From assembly GCA_017577715.1 (NCBI GenBank), contig PKRC01000018.1, positions 1-42,869 on the forward strand: 42,869 nucleotides of DNA. The letters run 5' to 3'. The DNA is from Clostridia bacterium (GTDB lineage: Bacteria > Bacillota > Clostridia > Caldicoprobacterales > Caldicoprobacteraceae). The notes beneath the pieces were generated by a model that searched no databases, was not told the DNA's origin, and saw only the letters and a program-made list of their open reading frames with translations. Shown piece by piece: positions 1 through 7,927 of this stretch (the first letter of the stretch is position 1; every line of letters starts with the position of its first letter). A program made the position numbers and the translations under genes.

Positions 1-868
1 AGAATCGCACCACTTCCGGATCAAACTGCTTGAGTATATCACGAACAGTGAAGAAGTTGCCCAGCGACTTGGACATTTTCTGGTTATTTACATTGATATA
101 TCCGTTGTGCAGCCAGTACCTTGCAAAGGGCTTGCCAGTAACCGCCTCGCTCTGAGCGATCTCATTTTCGTGATGAGGAAATATCAGGTCCTGGCCTCCA
201 GCATGTATGTCAATGGTATCCCCCAAGTACTTCATGGCCATCACCGAGCACTCTATATGCCAGCCCGGCCTTCCCTTGCCCCACGGGCTATCCCATGCCG
301 GCTCGCCCGGCTTTTGAGCCTTCCACAGGGCAAAGTCCATGGGGTTCCTCTTGCCCTCTTCTACTTCCACGCGGGCACCGGCTTCCAGCTCCTCCAGCTT
401 TTGCCCCGATAGCTTACCGTATTCCGGAAAAGCTGAGGTATCGAAATATACGTTGCCATTTACCTCATAGGCCACACCCTTTTCAATTAACTTCTTGATC
501 AGAGCAATCATATCGCCGATATGCTGGGTAGCCCTGGGATGGAAGGTTGCCCTCTTTATGCCTAAAGCATCGGCATCTTTAAAGTATTCATTGATAAAAC
601 GATCTCCCAGCTCCTTTACGGTAATGCCCTCTTCATTGGCCCGCTTGATCATCTTGTCGTCTATATCGGTAAAGTTTTGAACAAAAATTACCTTATAGCC
701 CTTATACTCCAGGTATCTTCTCAAAGTATCAAATATGATAAAGGGACGAGCGTTGCCTATGTGGAAATAGTCATACACCGTTGGCCCGCAGGAATACATG
801 CGCACTTCTCCTTCACGCAAAGGAACGAATTCCTCTTTTCTCTTCGTAAGCGTATTATACAGTCTCAT
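1..868 (-). CDS. cysS: Cysteinyl-tRNA synthetase, C-terminal part cut off by window edge
   Basis: Class I aminoacyl-tRNA synthetase that charges tRNA-Cys in the cytoplasm. The reading frame opens at ATG 868 and stays open to base 1, so only about 289 residues are visible; the anticodon-binding end lies outside. Class I signatures are present: the HIGH-like motif HIGN early in the protein, with a zinc-site Cys before it (MYSCGPTVYDY), a second zinc-site region (GWHIECSVMAM), and KMSKS just before the edge (about bases 63-77). The start overlaps the end of cysE by 14 bases, so the two are translationally coupled. Both sit downstream of the T-box leader, which ties cysteine charging to cysteine synthesis. 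The identification is firm. Confidence 0.97.
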   Translation of the reverse strand, partial: MRLYNTLTKRKEEFVPLREGEVRMYSCGPTVYDYFHIGNARPFIIFDTLRRYLEYKGYKVIFVQNFTDIDDKMIKRANEEGITVKELGDRFINEYFKDADALGIKRATFHPRATQHIGDMIALIKKLIEKGVAYEVNGNVYFDTSAFPEYGKLSGQKLEELEAGARVEVEEGKRNPMDFALWKAQKPGEPAWDSPWGKGRPGWHIECSVMAMKYLGDTIDIHAGGQDLIFPHHENEIAQSEAVTGKPFARYWLHNGYINVNNQKMSKSLGNFFTVRDILKQFDPEVVRF

Positions 869-1526
869 CTTTCCACCTGCCCTCCAATTCCTCTACCTTC
901 TTTTCTAAGGCGCTGATTCTATCCAATATCTCTTTAATCTGCTCAGCCACGGGGTCAGGAAGGCGTACCTGATCCAGGTCAATCTCATCCCTGGCCGATG
1001 CCACTCGCTTGTTGTCCTTTTTCACTATCTTCCCCGGCACGCCTACCACCGTGCAATTGGGCGGCACTTCGCTTAAAACCACAGCATTGGCTCCTATCTT
1101 TGAATTATCTCCTACCTTGAAAGGCCCTAAAACTTTGGCGCCCGCGCTTATCACCACGTTGTTCCCTATGGTAGGATGGCGTTTTCCGGTCTCCTTGCCA
1201 GTCCCCCCTAGCGTGGCTCCTTGATATATGGTGACGTTATTCCCTATTTCGGCGGTTTCCCCAATCACCACGCCCATGCCGTGGTCTATAAACAGCCCTT
1301 CACCAATTTTAGCGGCGGGATGTATTTCTATGCCGGTGATAAATCTGTTAAACTGCGAAATGAGCCGCGCTATAAGCTTAAATCCCTTGCCATAAAACCA
1401 ATGAGCTATTCTATGCAATAGGATAGCATGAAACCCCGGATAGCACAATATGACCTCCAGAGCATTTCTGGCGGCAGGATCCCTTTCAAGTACAGCCTGG
1501 ATATCCTTGCGAATTCGATCAAACAT
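855..1526 (-). CDS. cysE: Serine O-acetyltransferase
   Basis: Acetylates L-serine with acetyl-CoA to O-acetylserine, the first step of cysteine synthesis. The 223-residue protein has a short N-terminal helical domain and then a left-handed beta-helix built from hexapeptide repeats (for example IHPAAKIGEGLFIDHGMGVV and the later IGNNV, VGDNSKIGANAVV repeats). The catalytic His of the DHG motif is visible near residue 82. The last 40 residues form a charged, coiled-coil-like tail (LDRISALEKKVEELEGRW) that is longer than in the shortest bacterial homologues. The gene is first in a cysE-cysS operon and follows a T-box leader directly. Known biology: this gene pair under a Cys T-box is common in Clostridia. 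Confidence 0.96.
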   Translation of the reverse strand: MFDRIRKDIQAVLERDPAARNALEVILCYPGFHAILLHRIAHWFYGKGFKLIARLISQFNRFITGIEIHPAAKIGEGLFIDHGMGVVIGETAEIGNNVTIYQGATLGGTGKETGKRHPTIGNNVVISAGAKVLGPFKVGDNSKIGANAVVLSEVPPNCTVVGVPGKIVKKDNKRVASARDEIDLDQVRLPDPVAEQIKEILDRISALEKKVEELEGRWKDETV

Positions 1527-1562
1527 GAACCTCCCCCTTCTGCAAAATTTTTAGCCGTTAAA

Positions 1563-1599
1563 ATAAAAGCCTTCATCCCTAGACTCAGAGACGAAGGCT
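1563..1599 (-). terminator. T-box intrinsic terminator
   Basis: Inverted repeat AGCCTTCGTC/GATGAAGGCT read on the minus strand, with a 12-base loop and a following TTTTATTTT tract. It lies immediately 3' of the T-box core, so it is the regulated terminator of the cysE leader. Confidence 0.88.
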
Positions 1600-1835
1600 T
1601 CCGCGGTTCCACCCTGATTGGGCATGCTCTTTAGAGCAATACCCCACCTTTATAGCCGTAACGTGGCATGGACGATATCCCCTACTCAGCTATCAGCCTT
1701 TCGGAGATACAGCTCCAGGGCGCACCTTCAGCACGTCCTGTATCCAGGGCAACTCTCAGCGTAGCCATTGCCCCTCTCTGTGGATTTGACATGCCTACTT
1801 TTCCCGTTCATCGCCTTTATCCTTTTTATTTATAA
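1563..1835 (-). promoter_or_regulatory. T-box riboswitch leader of cysE-cysS, probably tRNA-Cys responsive
   Basis: On the minus strand the conserved T-box core AGGGTGGAACCGCGG is at 1615-1601, directly before a terminator hairpin (arms about 1590-1599 and 1568-1577) that ends in a T-rich run. Upstream are a long Stem I region with the AGAGAGG motif and further stems. Uncharged tRNA would pair with the specifier and the T-box bulge and stabilise the antiterminator. Two TGC (Cys) triplets, at 1722-1724 and 1731-1733, are candidate specifiers; I could not fold Stem I well enough to choose. The downstream genes (cysE, cysS) make cysteine specificity very likely. Confidence 0.9.
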
Positions 1836-1873
1836 CCCCACTTCATCCAGTTAAAACTATCTAGGGATAATTC

Positions 1874-1903
1874 ATTATATTACATTTCTCATCAACAAGT
1901 CAA
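1874..1903 (-). promoter_or_regulatory. Sigma-A type promoter of the cysE-cysS leader
   Basis: Read on the minus strand there is TTGACT (1903-1898), an 18-base spacer and a perfect TATAAT (1879-1874). It is correctly placed to start the T-box transcript about 25-40 bases before Stem I. Confidence 0.8.
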
Positions 1904-1948
1904 TGAGCGCGCAGGTAGACATTTTCCGTAAACCTACTTGCATACCGG

Positions 1949-2827
1949 TTATGCGCTAAACCTGCCGATGAGATTTTGAAGCCAGCTTATAAAGCTCTTT
2001 ATGGCCTCCCATATACGCTGAAGTACTCCCTTATTCTCCTCCACCGTCTTCCTTATGTCATCCAAACGCCGCGTGATGTTCTCTAGCTGGGAGGTTATCT
2101 TGTTTATATCCAAATCCAGCTTGCTTATCTTTTCCATCAGTTCAATAATCCTATTGATCTGTTCCTCCGTAAGCTCTATATTGAGCTCCTTAGCAATCTG
2201 CAATATGATCCTTCTGATGTCCTCTGGGTCCTTGATCTTCTCTCGAATTATTTTTTCCTTTATTTCCTTTATAAGGGCCGCAGCCTCGTCCTTCCCTATG
2301 TCCTCGCCCAGCTCGCCGGTAGTTACCAGCTCCTCATTTGCAACCTTCTTGGCCTCCTCATCCAGCTCCTTGCCCGATACCTCTTCAAAAGCCTTCATTA
2401 TGCCGGTTAGCGCTGCAGTTCCCGACACACTAAACGGAGCTGCAGCCACTACCCGTGCGTTTTCTATGCCGGCCGTGGCCATAGCATTGGCGTACATCTC
2501 TTTTGTAACCCAGCTTATGTTGTAGGTCTCAACCACCAAGCCTTCCCCTTCGGATAAAGGTTTAACATAGGCACAGGATATAGCCCTGGTTCCTATCTTA
2601 TCCTCTGAAACAAGCCCCTCTAGATAATCCCTCTCCTCCTGGTTGGTAACCTTTATTATTTTCACCTCATCAGCCTTCACTCCAAACAGTTCTAGCATCT
2701 GTTGTTGCTGTTTTTCGTTTAAATCGGCACCAAGGCTTACCACTTCCTCCACCTGAGCCTGTACACTACCAAGCTGCCCCATCAACAACGCTACTGCACA
2801 TAAGCAAGCCGTTATCCACCTTTTCAT
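1949..2827 (-). CDS. Secreted DUF1002 (YpuA-like) protein
   Basis: A 292-residue protein with a clear Sec signal peptide (MKRWITACLCAVALLMGQLG, probable cleavage after VQA-Q near residue 24). The body has the YpuA/DUF1002 pattern: VSLGADLNEKQQQQMLELFG near the N-terminus, a central segment with ISWVTKEMYANAM, and VSGTAALTGIMKAFEEVSG. The last 100 residues are rich in charged helices (about 195-280) and look coiled-coil. The family is widespread in Firmicutes and its function is unknown; an envelope location is inferred from the signal peptide. A strong Shine-Dalgarno (GGGGAGGG) precedes the ATG. It is monocistronic or weakly linked to ispF upstream. Confidence 0.85.
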   Translation of the reverse strand: MKRWITACLCAVALLMGQLGSVQAQVEEVVSLGADLNEKQQQQMLELFGVKADEVKIIKVTNQEERDYLEGLVSEDKIGTRAISCAYVKPLSEGEGLVVETYNISWVTKEMYANAMATAGIENARVVAAAPFSVSGTAALTGIMKAFEEVSGKELDEEAKKVANEELVTTGELGEDIGKDEAAALIKEIKEKIIREKIKDPEDIRRIILQIAKELNIELTEEQINRIIELMEKISKLDLDINKITSQLENITRRLDDIRKTVEENKGVLQRIWEAIKSFISWLQNLIGRFSA

Positions 2828-3004
2828 ATCAAACCCTCCCCTGGGTATTTAAGATCTTGCCTGGACACCATTAAAGCACAACGCGTATTGCCCTGCACGT
2901 TCAAACTGTAGCCATTTTAGCGCCCAAACAAATCTTTCTTCACTTTTTAAAAATATTATTACGAGCAAAAAGCAAAATAATACAGGTTTCAACTTAAGCA
3001 GGAT

Positions 3005-3472
3005 TTAAGCCAGTAGGGCCACAGCATAGGCAGCTATGCCCTCCCCGGCGCCTATAAAACCCAACCCTTCTGTGGTAGTGGCTTTAACACTTACCCTGTC
3101 AAATTCAATGTTGAGCTCCCGCGCTATATTTTCCCTCATCTGTTCAATATATGGCGCTATTTTAGGCCTTTGTACTACCACTATGGAATCGATGTTCTCT
3201 ATGCGGTACGACATCTGCGCTATGAGCTGGCCCACCAAGCGCAGCAATACCAGGCTGCATATCCCCCTGTATCTTTCATCAGTATCTGGAAACAGCTTGC
3301 CTATGTCTCCCATCGCCGCAGCACCGAGCAAGGCATCCATTATAGCATGAGCCAAGACATCAGCATCTGAATGTCCCTTAAGTCCTTTTTCAAAGGGAAT
3401 AGAAACTCCCCCCAGGATCAAATCCCTGCCTTCCACCAGCGGATGCACATCATAACCCATGCCTATCCTCAT
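3005..3472 (-). CDS. ispF: 2-C-methyl-D-erythritol 2,4-cyclodiphosphate synthase
   Basis: Fifth enzyme of the non-mevalonate (MEP) isoprenoid pathway; converts CDP-ME 2-phosphate to the cyclic diphosphate and releases CMP. The 155-residue length is normal. Metal ligands are seen in MGYDVH (Asp8, His10) and in the GHSDADVLAHAIMDALLGA block that follows. The C-terminus has KATTTEGLGFIGAGEGIAAY, the usual substrate-loop and end motif. The start codon lies inside the 3' end of ispD (23-base overlap), so the two are coupled, matching the consecutive pathway order seen in many bacteria. Confidence 0.97.
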   Translation of the reverse strand: MRIGMGYDVHPLVEGRDLILGGVSIPFEKGLKGHSDADVLAHAIMDALLGAAAMGDIGKLFPDTDERYRGICSLVLLRLVGQLIAQMSYRIENIDSIVVVQRPKIAPYIEQMRENIARELNIEFDRVSVKATTTEGLGFIGAGEGIAAYAVALLA

Positions 3473-4175
3473 ATACCAACCCTCCGGCCATAAATTCCCG
3501 TGCCAAAATCAAATCCTCCCTCGTGGTAATCTTTATGTTGCAATAGCTGCCCATCACCATTTTAACCGGATGGCCCAGCCGTTCTACCAGCACGGCATCG
3601 TCAGTTCCACAGAAGCCATCCTGCACGGCCTTCTCATGAGCCTCCCATATGAGGCGATACTTAAAAGCCTGGGGCGTCTGCACAAGCCATAGCTGGCTCC
3701 TCTGAGGGGTACATATTACAAATTGCTCATCATCTACCTTTTTTATGGTATCCTTGACGGGAACTCCCACCACAGCAGCCCCATATCTATCAGCCGCTAA
3801 AATGCTGTCCTGTATCATCTGCTCCGTCACAAATGGCCTGACCCCGTCATGGATGACCACTATATCAACATCTCCGAGCTCCCCAAGAGCTTTAAGGCCG
3901 TTATACACCGACTGCTGGCGTTCCTGTCCGCCTTCCACCACCAGTACAGGCTTTTTAAACTCATATTCCGATACTATGCTATCTTTAACGCGCTTAACGT
4001 CAGAAGGCGCCACCACAAGTACAATGGCCTCAATCGCTGGCTGCTCATCAAACGCCCGAAGCGCATGTACAACCACTGGCTTGTCATCCAGCAGCAAATA
4101 CTGCTTGCTAACATCGGTGCCCATTCGCTTGCCCTGTCCAGCTGCAACTACAATAGCATAATTTCTCCCCTTCAT
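3450..4175 (-). CDS. ispD: 2-C-methyl-D-erythritol 4-phosphate cytidylyltransferase
   Basis: Third MEP pathway enzyme; joins CTP and methylerythritol phosphate to give CDP-ME. The 241-residue protein opens with the nucleotidyltransferase loop AIVVAAGQGKRMG (about residues 7-19) and the KQYLLLDDKPVV motif. It also has VVIHDGVRPFV, where the Asp binds metal, and the VQTPQAFKY motif. It overlaps ispF and is separated from the PIN-TRAM gene upstream by about 220 bases that contain a terminator, so ispDF may have its own promoter or depend on readthrough. Confidence 0.96.
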   Translation of the reverse strand: MKGRNYAIVVAAGQGKRMGTDVSKQYLLLDDKPVVVHALRAFDEQPAIEAIVLVVAPSDVKRVKDSIVSEYEFKKPVLVVEGGQERQQSVYNGLKALGELGDVDIVVIHDGVRPFVTEQMIQDSILAADRYGAAVVGVPVKDTIKKVDDEQFVICTPQRSQLWLVQTPQAFKYRLIWEAHEKAVQDGFCGTDDAVLVERLGHPVKMVMGSYCNIKITTREDLILAREFMAGGLVYEDRHGL

Positions 4176-4326
4176 GTTTTTATATCTATTCCACCCCCTG
4201 CTATATACAACGGGCTGCTAAACTGACATTCAATCAATACACAAGCTACTAACCTTACCTGTAGATGGATAAGCCCCGTAAGGGTACAGCAAAAGCTGGA
4301 CAGCTTTCTATGCCTACTACAGTATA

Positions 4327-4360
4327 CAAAAAAAAGCAACGGAATACAATCCGTTGCTTG
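4327..4360 (-). terminator. Intrinsic terminator after the PIN-TRAM gene
   Basis: On the minus strand AAGCAACGGA and TCCGTTGCTT form a 10-bp stem with a 6-base loop, followed by an unbroken T tract. It lies 35 bases after the PIN-TRAM stop codon. Confidence 0.85.
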
Positions 4361-4394
4361 ATAATGAATTCTCATCCTACCTTTGGTCAACCCT

Positions 4395-5492
4395 TCAGCT
4401 TACCTTATCTACCGGTTTAGGTTTGGCAAATATCATCCTTCCTGCTGCCGTCTGGAGCACGCTGGTGACCAGTACTCCTATGGTCTCACCCACGTGTTTC
4501 TTGCCTCCGTCCACCACAATCATCGTACCATCGTCCAAATAGGCGACGCCCTGACCTACTTCCTTGCCGTCCTTGACAACCTGTACCACCATCTCTTCGC
4601 CGGGAAGAACTATGGGCTTCATGGCATTTGCCAGCTCATTGATGTTAAGCACCGCCACTCCTTGAAACTCTGCCACTTTGTTCAAGTTATAGTCGTTGGT
4701 AATGATCTTGCCGTTCAGAAGCCTGGCCACTTTAAGCAGCCTGGTATCCACTTCAACCGAATCATCAAAGTCCTTTTCATAAATCTTCACCGGAATATTC
4801 AGCTCTTTTTGGATACGGTTCAGTATGTCGAGGCCACGCCGTCCGCGGTTACGCTTTAGGGCATCAGAAGAATCGGCTATATGCCTTAATTCCTCCAGCA
4901 CAAAGCTGGGAATAATCAGCGGACCTTCTATAAATCCGGTTTTACATATATCGAATATTCTTCCGTCGATTATTACGCTGGTATCCAAAATTTTGGGTTG
5001 AGCGCGATAGCCGTCGAACATGTCCTTATCCTTTGACGCCTTTTTATGGGGACAAAGCCAGCTAAGTTCATCCCTTCTCTTTATGGCAACGCTTATCCCC
5101 AGATACCCCAGCAGTATGTAAATAACCACCGTCAGAAATATTGAAACTCCCGGCAGAGCAATTTGATTTAATGGGAAACTGATGAGATAAGCTATGAATA
5201 ACCCAACGATCAGCCCGCCAGCACCCAATATCACATCGGTTAAAGGCATCTCCTGTAGCTTTTTTTCTATCGCTTTTGTAAATCTAACCGTTAAAGATAT
5301 GAGCTTGTTGGAAAAAACGAAAACAATAATTGCAAATGTTAAGCAGCAAAGCAAATAAACAATAGCATCCTGATACATTGGCACAAACGTTATCCCCTGG
5401 CTGTTGAGCAAATTGGTAATCCACCACGCCGCCCCGATACCCATGACGGCGCCACATACCGTCAACGCTCCTCTAAAAGCCTTTACCAGCAC
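4395..5492 (-). CDS. PIN and TRAM domain membrane protein (YacL family)
   Basis: A 365-residue integral membrane protein with a cytoplasmic nuclease-like domain. Four hydrophobic segments occupy roughly residues 5-30, 42-62, 85-110 and 118-140. A PIN domain follows, from LDTSVIIDGRIFDIC (about 170-185; the Asp residues are the metal-binding type) through FVLEELRHIADSSD to the IITNDYNLNKVA motif. A C-terminal TRAM domain (about 300-360, GQGVAYLDDGTMIVVDGG) probably binds RNA. Homologues occur next to ispD, carD and radA in many Firmicutes; the substrate is not established. It follows carD in a probable operon, after about 160 bases. Confidence 0.92.
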   Translation of the reverse strand: MLVKAFRGALTVCGAVMGIGAAWWITNLLNSQGITFVPMYQDAIVYLLCCLTFAIIVFVFSNKLISLTVRFTKAIEKKLQEMPLTDVILGAGGLIVGLFIAYLISFPLNQIALPGVSIFLTVVIYILLGYLGISVAIKRRDELSWLCPHKKASKDKDMFDGYRAQPKILDTSVIIDGRIFDICKTGFIEGPLIIPSFVLEELRHIADSSDALKRNRGRRGLDILNRIQKELNIPVKIYEKDFDDSVEVDTRLLKVARLLNGKIITNDYNLNKVAEFQGVAVLNINELANAMKPIVLPGEEMVVQVVKDGKEVGQGVAYLDDGTMIVVDGGKKHVGETIGVLVTSVLQTAAGRMIFAKPKPVDKVS

Positions 5493-5650
5493 ATCTTCAC
5501 CTCCTCTTTTTCGGTCATGCCATCCTCCAAAGACTCCATATTTCTCCTCTCCAAAGCCAATCCCAAGCCCAAGTCCCCTTTTATTATTATTGACACTCTA
5601 CCAAATTTTATAAGGTCAAGCACAGCTTATCATACCCTTGCCCAGGGATC

Positions 5651-6145
5651 TCACTCGGCCTGTCTTTCCAAAATGACCCTATCAACCAGCGCTGCAACCT
5701 CATCTTCGCTTCCATCTATGGACAGCATCAGCTCGCTGATGAGGAACTGCCTGGCACTGCTGAGCATCTTCCGTTCAGCAGCAGACAAGCCCTTCTCCCT
5801 ATCCCTTAAAGTCAAATTTCTCACCACATCGGCAATCTCATATATATCCCCACTTTTTATCTTATCCATATTTAATCTGTACCGCTTATTCCAGTTGGTA
5901 GGCATGTTGGTCTGTTCCCCGTTCAAAACATCCATCACCTTATCGACTTCATCTCTGGATATAACCTGCCTCAAACCCATTTGTTCAACATTCTTGGTGG
6001 GGATCATTACCGTTATCTTCATTATAGGGAAATATAGCACATAATATTCCTGCTTCTCGCCCAGTATCTCCCTCTCTTCTATGCTCTTCACGATGCCGGC
6101 ACCGTGCATCGGATAAACCACCTTATCCCCCACCTGAAAAACCAT
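5651..6145 (-). CDS. carD: CarD-family RNA polymerase-binding transcription regulator
   Basis: A small global regulator expected to bind the RNA polymerase beta subunit and stabilise open promoter complexes. I chose ATG 6145 (164 residues, starting MVFQVGDKVVYPMHGAGIV), preceded by GGGAGG at the right distance; an upstream in-frame start adds 25 residues unlike the family. The N-terminal RNAP-interaction Tudor-like domain (VVYPMHGAGIVKSIEE) and the helical C-terminal DNA-binding region (LRDREKGLSAAERKMLSSAR) are both present. Two tandem near-consensus promoters lie directly upstream. The gene heads a carD, PIN-TRAM (ispDF) transcription direction. Confidence 0.93.
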   Translation of the reverse strand: MVFQVGDKVVYPMHGAGIVKSIEEREILGEKQEYYVLYFPIMKITVMIPTKNVEQMGLRQVISRDEVDKVMDVLNGEQTNMPTNWNKRYRLNMDKIKSGDIYEIADVVRNLTLRDREKGLSAAERKMLSSARQFLISELMLSIDGSEDEVAALVDRVILERQAE

Positions 6146-6179
6146 AAAAAAGCCTCCCTTTTGGTACAATATTTTCTTT

Positions 6180-6208
6180 ATTATACCACAAGTTTCTGAT
6201 ACTGTCAA
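6180..6208 (-). promoter_or_regulatory. Consensus promoter P1 of carD
   Basis: Minus strand: perfect TTGACA (6208-6203), a 17-base spacer and perfect TATAAT (6185-6180), 35 bases before the carD start. This is the best sigma-A promoter in the window. Confidence 0.88.
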
Positions 6209-6218
6209 TAAAAGTAAC

Positions 6219-6248
6219 ATTCTAACACATAGGAAACGAGCTTGTCAA
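6219..6248 (-). promoter_or_regulatory. Second tandem promoter P2 of carD
   Basis: Minus strand: TTGACA (6248-6243), an 18-base spacer and TAGAAT (6224-6219). It sits about 40 bases upstream of P1, so carD appears to be served by two tandem promoters. Confidence 0.65.
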
Positions 6249-6289
6249 TATCAGCAAAAACAAAAATTTTGCGATCACCAAGCATACAA

Positions 6290-6334
6290 GGAACTTACTA
6301 TGGCTTATATAATTGAGCCATAAAATCTTGTTCC
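6290..6334. other. Two-tier inverted repeat in the carD-radA gap
   Basis: Inner arms TATGGCT (6299-6305) and AGCCATA (6316-6322), and outer arms GGAAC (6290-6294) and GTTCC (6330-6334), can form an interrupted hairpin. The minus-strand 3' side lacks a good T tract, so it is a poor terminator for radA. The rest of the 6225-6542 gap is AT-rich and shows no gene. Confidence 0.45.
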
Positions 6335-6542
6335 TTTAGCGCTGTAATCTTTATACTGAATATTTACTAAAAGGTGTAACGGCGACATTTTTTCGCAGAA
6401 ATGTAGGGATAATAAGGTAGAAATAACGAAATGGAAATAAAACGAAGGCAAAAATGGAATTCACCAATGAAATGTCTAATGGCAGCCAATCGAAAGGCTA
6501 TACCCATGGCATTGCAGCTTAAAGCATAAAACTTTTCCCGAT

Positions 6543-7907
6543 TTAGAGCCCCAAAATCACCTCTAGGGCCTCGGATATGGTCCCAACGCCCATTACCTCC
6601 ATGCCCTTTGGAATGACAAGGCCTTTCAAATTATCGCGGGGTATGACGCACTGCTTGAAACCCAGCCTCAAGCTTTCGTTGATCCTCTTGTCGATATGGC
6701 TTATCCCTCTGACCTCGCCCGTCAGCCCCACTTCCCCCATCACCACCATCTCGGGGCTTACCGGAATATTCCTGAAGCTGGAAGCAATGGCGGTAACCAC
6801 AGCCAAATCAGCGGCCGGCTCATCTATTTTGAGTCCTCCTACCACGTTGACATAGGCATCCTGGTCATACAGCTGCATTCCAACCCTTTTCTCAAGAACC
6901 GCCATGAGCAGGATGACGCGATTATAATCGATGCCGGTGGACATGCGGCGCGCCATGCCAAAAGCGGTGGTGCTGACCAGGGCCTGCACTTCCACCAACA
7001 CCGGCCTGGTTCCCTCCATGCTGCACAGCACTACTGACCCAGGCACCCCTTGGGTTCGCTCGGAAAGCAAAATTTCAGAAGGGTTATGTATTTGGACAAG
7101 TCCCCTGTCCCTCATCTCAAAAACGCCTATCTCATTGGTAGAACCAAACCTGTTTTTCACTCCACGCAGTATCCTATAGCTGTGGTGCCTATCCCCTTCA
7201 AAATAGAGAACGACATCCACCATATGTTCCAAAACCCTTGGCCCTGCAATTGCCCCTTCCTTTGTCACATGCCCCACTACAAATACGGTAATCCCTTCGT
7301 TCTTGGCCAGCTTCATGAGCACTCCCGTAGCTTCGCGAACCTGCGTTACGCTGCCGGGAGCGGATGACAGTTGCGGCAGAAACACCGTTTGAATTGAGTC
7401 TATGACCAAAAATTCCGGCCTCAGCGTCTCAACATGGGAGAGTATCACGTCCATGTTGGTCTCTGAGACCAGATATAGCCTGCCGGCCGATATATTGAGG
7501 CGGTTGGCTCTCATCTTTACCTGCTTGACGGATTCCTCGCCCGAAACGTAGAGCACTGTTCCATGCCTATCAGCCAAAGAGTTACACACCTGAAGCAGCA
7601 AGGTCGATTTTCCAATCCCTGGATCACCGCCTATCAATATCAAAGAGCCTTTTACGATCCCTCCACCCAGCACATGGTCCAGCTCTTCAAGGTCAGTGGT
7701 ATATCTTTCCTCATCCTGCAGGCTTATTTCCTTAAGAGCTTCAGGCCTGGAATGCAACATCACATCTAGCTCAGTAGCATCATGGCTTCTGAACTGTATC
7801 TCTTCCACAAACGTATTCCACTGCTGGCAGGAAGGGCACCTGCCCATCCACTTGGGGGACTCATACCCGCATTCCTGACATACAAATACCTTCCTCGGTT
7901 TAGCCAT
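6543..7907 (-). CDS. radA: DNA repair protein RadA/Sms
   Basis: A RecA-like ATPase that promotes branch migration during recombination repair. The 454-residue protein has a four-Cys zinc finger (C10, C13, C24, C27), Walker A GDPGIGKST at 94-102, the RadA-specific KNRFG motif at 251-255, and a C-terminal Lon-protease-like domain (about 290-454, including VVGGLKIDEPAADLAVV), which in this family lacks protease activity. It begins 20 bases after the beta-propeller gene and is probably cotranscribed with it. Confidence 0.97.
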   Translation of the reverse strand: MAKPRKVFVCQECGYESPKWMGRCPSCQQWNTFVEEIQFRSHDATELDVMLHSRPEALKEISLQDEERYTTDLEELDHVLGGGIVKGSLILIGGDPGIGKSTLLLQVCNSLADRHGTVLYVSGEESVKQVKMRANRLNISAGRLYLVSETNMDVILSHVETLRPEFLVIDSIQTVFLPQLSSAPGSVTQVREATGVLMKLAKNEGITVFVVGHVTKEGAIAGPRVLEHMVDVVLYFEGDRHHSYRILRGVKNRFGSTNEIGVFEMRDRGLVQIHNPSEILLSERTQGVPGSVVLCSMEGTRPVLVEVQALVSTTAFGMARRMSTGIDYNRVILLMAVLEKRVGMQLYDQDAYVNVVGGLKIDEPAADLAVVTAIASSFRNIPVSPEMVVMGEVGLTGEVRGISHIDKRINESLRLGFKQCVIPRDNLKGLVIPKGMEVMGVGTISEALEVILGL

Positions 7908-7927
7908 AACCCCTCCATTTGTACTTT

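Noticed and set aside
1905..1940. Terminator for cysE promoter region or DUF1002
   Set aside because: GCAGGTAG and CCTACTTGC pair imperfectly and no T tract follows, so I cannot support it.
2055..2525. Plus-strand 156-codon frame, Ser-rich
   Set aside because: It is antisense to the DUF1002 gene and has serine-rich low-complexity translation typical of shadow frames.
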